Notes under the pieces: generated by a model
What the model saw: only the letters and a program-made list of their open reading frames with translations
Told to the model about the DNA's origin: nothing
The model's database searches: none
In this document: positions 53,255-63,282 of the stretch, piece after piece
How positions within the stretch are numbered: position 1 is the first letter of the stretch
Layout of the letters: each line of letters begins with the position of its first letter
Made by a program: the position numbers and the translations under genes
Source: Synanceia verrucosa
Taxonomy: Eukaryota; Chordata; Actinopteri; Perciformes; Synanceiidae
DNA: 64,000 bases
Reading direction: 5' to 3'
Assembly (NCBI GenBank): GCA_029721515.1
Contig: CM056556.1
Location: 15,721,598-15,785,597, forward strand

Positions 53255-53655
53255 CTCATTGAGTGCCAGCCCTTTTGTAAAACAAAAAGTGCCCTGTGCC
53301 AACATTTTTGGCGATCTTTCATGATGCACAGAATATTTTGTATTATGACTCTGAAAACACAGAATAGCTCAAATGAAAGAAGAGACTCCCTATTTCATCA
53401 TGGAAAAACTGTTTGTTTTTACCCTTGTTCCATTCTTGTTTGTTTTGTTCTCTAATTGTGATCATCTCCACTTCCTGTGTTTGATCTCTGTGACGTATAC
53501 TGTCTCTTTATGTCCCGACTACAAATCCCAGCAGCCCCAAAATTACTCACAGGCTGCAGAAGACATGCAACGGCAACCTGCAGCCAAAAAAAGGAAAAAC
53601 GTATATATACACGTTTATGGCACTCAAGTATTCTATTTTAAAGGCACTCACAGAG
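53255..53655. mobile_element. piggyBac-like MITE between two TTAA sites
   Basis: A 401-bp element is bounded by TTAA at 53251-53254 and 53656-53659, the target duplication of piggyBac transposons. Its ends read CTCATTGAGTGCC and, inverted, CTCTGTGAGTGCC, matching at 11 of 13 positions. The 127-residue + frame at 53373-53756 begins inside and runs past the right end; it has no recognisable domain and is rejected as a gene. Confidence 0.7.
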
Positions 53656-53659
53656 TTAA

Positions 53660-54600
53660 CAGCCATGTTAAACTTAATATTGCCCTATTGCAATACGCAA
53701 CGAAATACACCCTTTGTAACCTGATAAAGTCAGAAATAAGAAATAAAGTTTTGTGATTTGTGATTTTCTTAATGGCAGAATGGCCTCAGAACAAACCCTG
53801 ATACAAGCCCTGATACACATATCATACCAGCTCATTAAGTTATTGTGCTAACATGTCAGGTTCACTTTTTGTTTTGCTGTCCTGCATATGAGGATTTAAG
53901 GGATGTACTTTTTACTAAAATGTCCTTGATCAATGTTGATCAACTCAAAGCTTGAGTTGCGTTTTAGAAAGGGGAACTTTTTATGGCAGATTTTATTTTT
54001 CAGGCCTGGGAGAGAAGGCAGAATATTCTGTTTAAGACTAAGTTATGAAATGGACTGTCATTTTGTAATGTAAGTCACTTGCACATTAGACTTCACACTT
54101 TAGCCTAACCCTGGACACTTTTCACTTTCCTTTACTCTCCTTGTTTTTCCTCACGTACATGTTGTTTAAGCAACTGAATATTTTCAAGCTGCACTTTGCA
54201 ATATAGCAAAATTTGCTCAACTACAGTTTTTATTTCTAAATAGAAGTTGAAGACATTTCTTGTGGTGTCATTGACAGCAACCTTTTGACCACCAGTCATC
54301 AGGCCATGCTTATTGCAGTGAATTGCAACACATATCTATATATATGTTCTCATCACATGGGCAAAAATGTTAGTTGCCACATGACTTTGACAGCACTTTT
54401 TGTCATCTCTAGAGAACTGAAAGCAGACTCTTGATCATAGAATTTCCTTCCCACTCAAGATTCACTTCTCCTGAGGTGCTTGAAGTCATTTATGTGCCAG
54501 TCTTATTCTGGGTAGCAATTGTAACAACTCATCTGGACAGGACTGCTTTTCAGTTGTGCCTTGGATATCAAAAAATAGACAAAGGACGGAAATAATTAAC
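53660..54600. other. Upstream flank of the CD2-like gene
   Basis: AT-rich unique sequence between the piggyBac-like MITE and the gene. Presumably holds its promoter, but no core element is evident apart from the E-box next to the ATG. Confidence 0.35.
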
Positions 54601-54606
54601 CACGTG
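54601..54606. promoter_or_regulatory. E-box (CACGTG) upstream of the CD2-like start codon
   Basis: A palindromic CACGTG lies 38 bases upstream of the CD2-like ATG and overlaps the in-frame stop that precedes the gene. E-boxes bind bHLH factors, but a 6-mer this close to the ATG may be chance or lie in the 5' UTR. No TATA box is obvious. Confidence 0.2.
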
Positions 54607-54643
54607 ATCCTTTTTTACATACTTTGATCTACCCTCGTATATC

Positions 54644-55645
54644 ATGCCGCTGTGTTTTACTGCAGCGCTTGGTGCCATCATTCTGTTGGGATTCATCAAC
54701 CTCTCAGCAGCAAACAAGGATACCTGTGATTTGTATGCTGTTGTTGGACAGAGTCTAACTCTGCCACTTGCCTATAACGGACTGTCGAGCTCTCATGTGC
54801 TGAGATGGACTCATAACAGCACAATCATTTTCTACAGACAACAAGGCAAAGTATCTGTTGGAAAGTCAGAGGACATCTCTGCAACCGGATCTCTTTTGCT
54901 GAAGAACCTACAATTCTCTAGTGCAGGGGCTTACCAAGCAAATGTGCTGAATTCAAATGGCACACTGGCTAAAGCATGGACTGGTCGTCTTTGTGTGATG
55001 GACATGGTGCCAAAACCTCAACTCACTTACATGTGTGACCCCACTTCTAGTGCTGTTACTCTGAATTGCCACGTTGCTAAACCTCATGGTTTAGTGTTCT
55101 CATGGACACTCGATGAAAAGACCTTAACAAGCGAAACAAGACAAACACTGAGCATATCATTGGCACAGCTGAAAGGTCCAAGGAGTTTTACATGTAGCGT
55201 GGCAAATAATGTCAGCAAGGAGAAGAGTGATACTGTCCGTCCAATCTGTAAACATCCACCACCACCAACTTTGTTCTGTTTTACATCCAAAACTATTGCA
55301 GCAGTGCTTGGAGGAGCAGCAGCACTGATTCTGCTTTTGCTCATCATAATCATAATATTATGTTGCCGCCACAGACGCATCAAAATGAGACGCAGCGGCA
55401 GAGGTGAGCTGAGGATGCTTTCTCTGAACAAAAGAGATCCTGACTCCATCAGCCCAGAGTATGAGACCATGCAACCTCCAGCCCTGAGTCCCACTTCTCC
55501 ACCCAGAGCCTGTTATGAGAGTGTATCTCAGCCTGCAGCTCAGACTGAAAACAGGCCTGCACAGCTATCCACAGCTGCTGAAGAACAACGACCTTCACCT
55601 GTACCAAAGCCGAGGACAAAGACTCCCCAGACACCAAACATCTGA
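54644..55645 (+). CDS. CD2-like immunoglobulin-superfamily receptor, single coding exon
   Basis: Predicted type I cell-surface adhesion/co-stimulatory receptor of the CD2/CD58/SLAM group, as on T and NK cells. Seen: signal peptide about 1-23 (hydrophobic 7-22); V-like domain about 26-118 with Trp55 and an AGAY F-strand motif (94-97) but no B-F cysteine pair, as in CD2 domain 1; C2-like domain about 122-203 with Cys142/Cys184 and an outer pair Cys131/Cys202, the two-disulfide pattern of CD2-family domain 2; a PPPP hinge (205-208); transmembrane helix about 218-241; then basic RHRRIKMRR and a proline-rich tail. Sequons are N58, N105 and N189. The tail has YETM (273-276) and PVPKPR (319-324), the PxpxPR type bound by CD2AP/CIN85 SH3 domains. 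Length fits CD2 (human about 350 residues). The start is supported by an in-frame TGA at 54605-54607, A at -3, and no AG between TGA and ATG. Odd: the whole receptor is uninterrupted although family genes usually have about five exons, so a retrogene or intron loss is inferred. CD2 versus another SLAM-family member is not settled. Confidence 0.88.
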   Translation: MPLCFTAALGAIILLGFINLSAANKDTCDLYAVVGQSLTLPLAYNGLSSSHVLRWTHNSTIIFYRQQGKVSVGKSEDISATGSLLLKNLQFSSAGAYQANVLNSNGTLAKAWTGRLCVMDMVPKPQLTYMCDPTSSAVTLNCHVAKPHGLVFSWTLDEKTLTSETRQTLSISLAQLKGPRSFTCSVANNVSKEKSDTVRPICKHPPPPTLFCFTSKTIAAVLGGAAALILLLLIIIIILCCRHRRIKMRRSGRGELRMLSLNKRDPDSISPEYETMQPPALSPTSPPRACYESVSQPAAQTENRPAQLSTAAEEQRPSPVPKPRTKTPQTPNI

Positions 55646-56808
55646 TGGACCTCCCTGTCTTACTGTGACAAAAAGGCATGCTTTTTATATTCGATAACAT
55701 ACAAAAACTACTGACAAACTTTAATGCAGTATTTTGGTATATGCCTTTACAGATGCAGTGCAGTGAACTGAAATGATCATGGAAGTATCTGTGTTTAGGA
55801 ACAGTGGGCTTTTCTAATATGCTGTGAGACCTGCTGGGGGGTAGAACTTGACTAAATTTTTATTTTGTCTCTTTAATGTGATATCATGACTTATCTATGT
55901 TGAAGCTTTATCATTATGTTTTGAATGAATGTTTTGAATTTTTTACTCGTTATAGTGTCGCTGGACGAATTTCATCACTGATGTATACTTCTGATTTGTT
56001 GATCTTACTGTTTAATTGTGACTTCTTTAACTGCCAGTGTACATCTATGTTCTAAATAAGATTCAAGATGTTTATTATCATGTGAACAGTAAGGAAATGT
56101 GTTTCCCTGTACAATGAAATACTTCCTTTGCTATCCACTATGAATGCTGGGCATAAGTTTAAAAAAAATAGATAAAAAATAAAAAAAATTAGATTAATTG
56201 AAAGTTGAAAGACAAGTAAAGCAGCATTGTGATAAAGAAAGAAAAAACACAATACAGTATATGCAGTAAATACAGTAAAAAAAAACAAATACAGACTGTA
56301 CAAAGAGATGCAGTGTGCATTATTGTGCAACATTGTGCATGTGCAGTTGAGCTGAATGTGCAATATTTGAGCAGAGGTAGTCTATGGTTGAAGACTCCTA
56401 TCAGCTGTTAAGGAGTCTGAGGAAAAGAAAGAGTTTTTCAAAGTCATTTCCAGACAAAAAAGAGAGAGTTTAGAGAAAATATTTGATATAATGGTGTAAA
56501 GTCTACTGCTGGTAATATTCTATATTTGTTTTATCGTCACTTGTCCCATGGAAAGGCCAAACATTATTCTTTTTCACCAAGTTCTAACTTTCTGAAACCT
56601 GCCTGTATACATTCAGGTCCAAGTTTATTGTTTCAAACTGCAGATATGAGACTAATTGAAAAATCCACATGCTGATATACAGTAAATATCTACATGAATT
56701 TTAAAAATGGACCATGTCATTTTATAAAACAGTTTGGCAGTAGTTTTTAATCAAATATTATATATATCGGAAATTTAGTGGTGGATTAATACACGTGTGG
56801 TCAATAAA
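55646..56808 (+). other. Putative 3' UTR region of the CD2-like gene, with AATAAA signals
   Basis: About 410 bases of apparently unique AT-rich sequence follow the stop codon and contain no AATAAA. The first AATAAA (56178-56183) lies inside a dispersed repeat that starts at 56060. A second, better placed AATAAA (56803-56808) follows in unique sequence. The transcript may therefore end within or beyond the repeat. I see no long poly(A) tract marking the end of a retrocopy. Confidence 0.3.
56060..56443. repeat. Teleost dispersed repeat downstream of the CD2-like gene
   Basis: The start (GATTCAAGATGTTTATTATC, then a TGTTTCCCTGTACAATGAAA-type stretch), the repeated TTGTGCA motifs near 56320-56360 and the later CTGTTAAGGAGTCTGA segment match a repeat I know to be common in percomorph genomes. 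Its class is uncertain; it may be the 3' part of a non-LTR element. A-rich stretches (56160-56190, 56277-56286) lie inside it. The open frame on the minus strand here is low-complexity and not a gene. Confidence 0.55.
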
Positions 56809-58122
56809 AGTTTTTACAGCATCAGGACAGACTTGTGAGCCTTCATGGTATGAAAGAAAACGTCACTCAGAGTGACGTGTGCCTCGCTAATGTTTTGAAA
56901 CAACAATGGTGGCCTATGGCATGGAAAATTAAGTTATTTCAGGCTTTGAATACAAAGACATTTATGGAATATAGCCAGACTTTTCCTTCAGTTTGTTCTT
57001 GTCAATATGAAAATTAATATATATATGATAAGACTATTTTAGCTCCATATTTGTCCACAGTATTCATGCTGTATTTTCATATACTGTAAATGGTATAAAT
57101 TGTAGTCAAAAATTATCTCATATTTGTACCAAAAAAGAACTTATCTGTGTCAAACATAGCCCTTTGTTCCAGCTTCTTACATGTCAGCATTCTTGCACTT
57201 ATTAAAATTTGCATGCTTGCAAGAAGTTATTAAAGGGGGGAAAATCAATAGAGGAATGGATTAGCTAAGGCAAATATCTGTTATCTCCGATGGGTAAATG
57301 GGTAATCCACACATGAAAGTGTTTGCTGTCCCGCCTAATGCTGTGTGACAGCCACATAATGGAATCCCCATGAGCGTCATCGCCTAAAACTTACAAGCCA
57401 ATGTCATCTTTTGTCAGGCCCTGCTCTCACTCCTGCTCGCTTTACATGGCTGAAATTTCAGTCCAGCCGGCAGGGATTTGGCAGTAAAGCTGGTATCTGC
57501 TCCTGGAACAATGCCACTTGCCTTTCTTGAGAAACACTGAGACTTGGCTGACTATGTCACTTCCCATACCATACCAGCCGAAATGTGCACTCTACTCATA
57601 GACGGACAGATAGGGCAGCACACATGCACATAGTGTATTCAAGATAGAACTTAATGAAACACATCACATATGTCTTTGCCAGATATGCCCTGGAACTGGA
57701 AGGGAAATACCTCTGAAATGTGTTTAATCAGTGGCTCTTGGAGCCTAGAGGATATTCCCTTTTGATCTTGAAGTGTGTGTGAGTGTGTGTCCAGGAAACG
57801 GCTCAATTATCCATGGAAAGTATTTATGCTCATGTCAGATCAGTCTTATTACAGTTCTCTTGTTGTCACAGGCTGCCAAGTCTAGGGAAAGTACACAGCG
57901 AATCAGAAAATCAGAGGTCAGTCAGCACAGTGGCCTTTTTCATCAGATTTGTCCGAAAATACAGAGATGATTATGACCTATTAGCATTCTTTGGCCAACT
58001 TAGCACTCTCTGACCTCAGTCCTTTTTCGAAAAGCATTCAAAGCAGCGAGTCAGTCGGAGACAGATTTACAGGTCCCAAGTTTATTGACAAAGCAGCAAT
58101 GTGGACAATTACTCTTAAAACA
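56809..58122. other. Unique non-coding DNA, nothing recognised
   Basis: Short chance frames only (56835-57017, 57773-58013). Confidence 0.45.
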
Positions 58123-58131
58123 GATACCATG

Positions 58132-58503
58132 GATACCTAGACTGGGCCCACCCATTCTTGTGACGCTGCACAAAGTTTTACGACCAAGTCAGTGTGGCCA
58201 AGCTGCCGTTCTCTTCAATTTCAGATCCACCCAGGAATGGGGACCAATGAAAATATAGCATTTCCAACAGCTTGATTGAAACGTGATTAAGGCAATGACA
58301 CATTAGATCCTTGGATCAAGCAGTTTTTGTCATTACACATACGCCAGAGGAAAGAGTGGTCTGATTGGTTGAAGCTTCATCCAGTAGCACACAGAGGCAT
58401 TTGATAGACGCAGGTTAAGCCCGCCCTCTGAGAACTCGGTTTACAAGGCAGCTTGGCCAGACTACGCTCGCAGAGCTTTGTAGTCATGATACCCAGGCTA
58501 ATT
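58132..58503. mobile_element. Putative MITE with 9-bp flanking direct repeat
   Basis: GATACCATG occurs on both sides (58123-58131 and 58504-58512), consistent with an 8-9 base target duplication. The ends GATACCTAGACTGGG and CCCAGGCTAATT are weak inverted repeats sharing TAG(A/C)CTGGG. Internal blocks (GGGCCCACCCATTCTTGTGACG, AGCCCGCCCTCTGAGAA) recall a fish repeat I have seen often but cannot name. No frame of note. Confidence 0.45.
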
Positions 58504-58512
58504 GATACCATG

Positions 58513-61500
58513 TTGTTTAAAGTAACAGCCTTTGAAAGTCATTAAATGTGGAAAAATGTGTAGAAAGTTTGGGTTGTGGTTTCGCTGAACAAATTTGCTT
58601 TGTATTAAATCCCTTTTCAAATGCCCCTTTAAGAATCAGTATCTGCCAACACAACACCAGTTCTATTTATTTGATCTCTTCCAGCTATACACCTCTTTTT
58701 TCTATTCTTTTGTTTTACTTTTTCACACCTCACATGAAATTTGAGGACTGGCTCTACATAGTATGTGGTTGTATGCAACACACCAATTTCACTAATGTGC
58801 TGAGGAATCAGACTGCGCAGATCTTTAATGGTGGCATACTTTCCAGACCTCAGTGAGATTTAGCGCCTCACAGAGACTGGATGTCTGAGTCCTAAGCAAG
58901 ACTCAGTGTGAAGGGTTTTCTATCATCTGACCAATGCTTGAAAAATTTAACTGTAGCAGATATCAATAGTCCTTGGTGCTAATTTCCAAGTGGCCATTCA
59001 TATTATTGTAACAAAAACTTAATTTGTTGTGTCAATAAAAATGATATCTGTGAAACTCTCCCCAAAATGAATTTGAATCATCAAATGTTTCATTTGTGTA
59101 ACAAACAAATGTGGGCAGGGCCAGTGATGAAAAACACTAATGTAGTAGTGTAAAACGTTTTTGGTTTATGCACCAGGTGAGCAATTTTCGCTCAAGCGAG
59201 AGGGTGCCATCTTTGACTCGTATGATAGATCAGTGACGATGGGTGCAACCCCCTCTAATATGGGATTATGGAGTTCTCTAGTCAGAAAATGTTAAAGGCC
59301 GATGTAAAAGGCTAAAAGGGGATTCACTAGTGTCTTTAACAGCAGTCCAGACACACACAGTCATGGCAGATAAAGGCCAGGACCCCTGACCCGAGGAGAT
59401 TTGGTATTGTTTGGTAAGTCCTTAAAGAACCTGAAAAGTATGTTGCTCCCATAAATTTTGCACAAGCTAAGTATCCTCTGGGAAAGGAGGTCACCTGACA
59501 GTTTGGATGAAATAAAGTGTAAACCAAAGAGCTCACATATCCTGTTCTAAGGAAGTTTGACCGTTGTGTGTGCTTCCTTGTCATGGTTACACAAGAAGAA
59601 CTGTTTATAAAAGGTTTCTTTAGCAGAGCAATTTCTTGGTTCCTTGCACCCTGGCCAAATACTCCATCGTTGTCTATTTTGACACGGTGGAAGAGACTCC
59701 TGCAGAGGCTGATTTCAGGAAAACCCATGACAAAGAGGCTTCTGAAACGTCTCTGATCTGTAGCCTAAGAATTTTATAATTTCCATCATGGTCAACTTAA
59801 AGTTGCAGAACGTTTTTAACAAGGCATTGGAAGAAAAATAAAAAGGTATTTATTTGGACTTATCATTGTGTTTGGTTGCTAAGTCCTGTCTAGCACCTGC
59901 ACTTCAAAAACAACATCTCATTAAAATAGAGTTAATGGATTTGCTGAGGTCATGGAGGACAAACTCATGTTAGGCTATGGCATTTTTACTGGCTTCTCCT
60001 TCTTGATGGACGAATTTAAATTCAATTCAATGTTGTGTGTCCAGGAAATGAGACGTTAGGGTCATACATATAAGATGGACAGAATCAATGTTCAGACCAT
60101 AATGACGTGTGGGTGAGTAGAACAAATATTCCCATAATTTCATTCTAATGCCTCAACAGCTGCTCTGAGCCAAAGAAGCTGGCGTGTGAGAGGCAAAAAA
60201 GCTGGGAAAACAACAGGCCTTTGTCAGACAGACAGGAGCACTGCTGCCATTTGTAGCCAGTGAAGGAATGTGACATGATAAAGAACATCACCACTCCCAG
60301 CAGATACTTTATAAATAGTTCAGTGGAGCAAAGAACTGCTGTAACATGCTGTATTGTAGTTGCTGCTTAAGATTAATACTTATATTTATTGCACATATGT
60401 CAGTGAATCAGAATCATTGACACTACTACCCACTGACTGAAAGAGAAGCAAAAAAAAAAAAAGCAAAAGAATTTCCAGCTGAATATTGCTAACACCAGAT
60501 CTGGTGTGAATGCAACCTAAGACAGCCAGGCCTTCATAGTTCTAAATTTGTTCAGAGTACAAACAGGTTAAAAAATACTCAAAGGCATGGTTCAAGCACA
60601 GATCTGGGCACCACTTCGCAGACTCTCAAATCAACAGTGAGAGGTGCTAGTCCGTAGAAAGGATATCATCCCTTTCCAAAACAGCAAAACGAAACAGATT
60701 CTAAGGCCTCTAGCGTCAGTTTGGCACAAAAACAATCAAAAATAAACTTCTGCATGTTTAGGCAATGAAACCACTTAGGTTTAGGAAGAGATGCTAACTT
60801 GCTTGAATAATGATACTAGCAAGTCATATGACAAACACAACTTTGTGTACATCTAAGATGCATGCATATAAAGCAATGCTGGTTCTGTTTTAAAATCTTA
60901 AGTAATATTAGTAGCTATAGAAATTGGGTACACATGCACTTGCCCCATTCTCAGACCTATATTTAACCTGAAATGAATGAAGATACATCTACATCTGGCT
61001 CTCTGTATCTCACAGCTTGTCTCCATATCAGGTGCTGCAACGAATTCCAGGTGAAGCACAAATTCAGGGGATGAGTCTAAGCAAACATTCCAGGAGAATC
61101 AGCTGTAGACAGAGGAAGGGTAAACTCCAGTCCACGAATGCTTTAAAACAGGCCTATCATTTCCACTACAACTAGAGCTCTGTAATAAAAATGCTTCTAT
61201 CAGCCAAATTACCTATCCATGGTCTTGCACCTGATATAAATCAGATGGAAGAAAAATTCCACCTCCTGCTTTAATAAGCATCTTGTGTGCACAGACTCAA
61301 CACTCATGCAAAGATCAAACATTTCTGAAACATTCTTGGAGATGTAGTGTCTGAGTGCCAACACAAAATTACAACCTGGCAAAAAAAAAGAAGAAAACGT
61401 TTTTCACACCCCACCATGATATGCATTTTGCACAATAAGGCTTTTCTGCTTTGACATGTGGGGTAAAACCATTTAAGATGGTATATAGTTATAATACCTT

Positions 61501-62667
61501 TTGAAGAACACCCAGAAGAGACAATTTGGATAGTTTGAAGCCTTTGTCTTGGTCTACAGGTCTATCTCCTCTCAGAGAAAAGGATCCCTTAAGCCTTATT
61601 GTGTGTGCAGATGCATGCACAGATAACAGCATGTCAGAGATGGGCTATGCAACAATAGTTGAAGATGAGAGAAGTGTAAAGATGCAACAGAGGGCTAACA
61701 ACACAAGGTTTTGCTTTGGCTATGCTGTGCCTATCTAGCAGAACATCAACATCACACACCAACGGGCTCTCTGTGTGGCCTTGGTCTGTTCAAATGTCTT
61801 TGAAAGGTTCTCTGCACTGGCCACATACTGGAAAATCACCTTGAAAAGTACTTTATCACCAAACTAGATAAGAGCTTTGGAGAGTAAATGAGTGTTTGTA
61901 GGTTATTTATCAGAAACAAGTAAACACAAACACAATTTAGCAAGGCACGGAACAAAATATCTAGATGATTAATCAAGAATTAAATTGTTATTCAGTAGCA
62001 GTAATAATAGTTACAATGTGTGAGCCACTTATAATGACCTTTAACAGGCATTTTTACACACATTTTACAAATAACTATATCACATTATATATTACAATAT
62101 GATTATACTGACTGTTACAAAGAAAGCATGCAAGACTTAATACTATATCAAGCATGACTGTTTAATTAGACTACATCTAATCATGAGTCTAACAAGACTT
62201 CTGGGCTAATTAATGGGCCAAATCTTGTCCTTATGGCAACTGACAGACAGTCTGGTCAAAGTGGCCACTGATGCTGCACGCTGTGCCAATAAATGTGTCA
62301 GAAGCAGCTGGCTAGTGCACGTTGTTGAGCTGTGGTGCCATATGGCGTGCTAAAGCTGAATCAAAAATCTTGCTGCCATTATGGCGTGTGAAAGGCTCAT
62401 GAATCTTTCTAGGACGCATTATGTTTCATTTAACGTCTCGTCATTCAGCTCATCGAAGACCACCGTTTTGAAAGAAAATGACAACTTCTTACTGATTTAT
62501 TCAGATCCTATTTCCCGACCAATGGGCTATTGTCACTGTCAATCACTTGAGGTCCATGCCTAAATTAAACCAACTATCTCTGCCTCAACCAACAAGAAAA
62601 ACAGTGGGATTCATTCTTATGCAGAAAGCAGTGGTGTGCTTGCATTACAGACTAGTTAGTAGGCACC
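58513..62667. other. Unique non-coding DNA, nothing recognised
   Basis: The 130-residue minus frame at 59336-59728 and overlapping + frame at 59568-59756 were examined. Neither has a domain, signal peptide or splice context. Confidence 0.45.
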
Positions 62668-62759
62668 AACAGTCCTGGACAACTACCACAATAGTCCTGG
62701 ACCTCCAACCCTAATCCTTACCCTAACTGTAAAAACTTTGAAATTTGTCCAGGACTGTT
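62668..62759. repeat. 92-bp foldback element
   Basis: A perfect 15-base inverted repeat AACAGTCCTGGACAA (62668-62682) pairs with TTGTCCAGGACTGTT (62745-62759) around a 62-base spacer. The spacer holds another copy of AGTCCTGGAC (62693-62702) and a degenerate telomere-like run AACCCTAATCCTTACCCTAA. Likely a miniature foldback repeat. Confidence 0.6.
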
Positions 62760-63233
62760 AAGTACTCGGTAATATCAGCTCATCCAGTTAGTAGAGTATT
62801 CAAGCAACCCAACAAAAAACTAAATAGGCCAATGATTTTGTCACAATCTAACCCTGTTTATGAAACAAATACATACCTAGTAATAAATGTGGGTATGGCT
62901 ACATTGGTAAATAGAAATATTCACTCAAGTAAATGAAATAGATCTATAACACACTCAAGCTCATAAAATACACCTAGGTCTCATCTAAATCATCTCAAAG
63001 CTCAGTGTTACAGACACCAGGTGGATTTCAAGTGGAAAATGAAATCATCTTCAGATGCCATGGAGACAGGAGAGCTTTGTTGACTATATATGATAAAAGT
63101 CTTTTGTTGGCCATTGTTCTGACCTATTGAAGTGGTTTTGTCCGCGTTTGAGTAGCACTTCCACAAGACAGACTGGATGGAGTGCCCCTCATGCCACACA
63201 AGCATATTTGAATTTGTTTGAAGCATGCGCACG

Positions 63234-63282
<49 letters not shown>

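Noticed and set aside
53373..53756. 127-codon + frame
   Set aside because: Starts inside the piggyBac-like MITE and crosses its right end, so it cannot be an ancestral gene.
55084..55494. 136-codon minus-strand frame
   Set aside because: Antisense shadow of the CD2-like CDS; its apparent features mirror the + frame codons.
59336..59756. 130-codon minus and 62-codon + overlapping frames
   Set aside because: No signal, domain or splice sites; both strands are open by chance.
62703..62730. Telomere-like CCCTAA motifs
   Set aside because: Only two or three degenerate units inside a foldback; not an interstitial telomere array.
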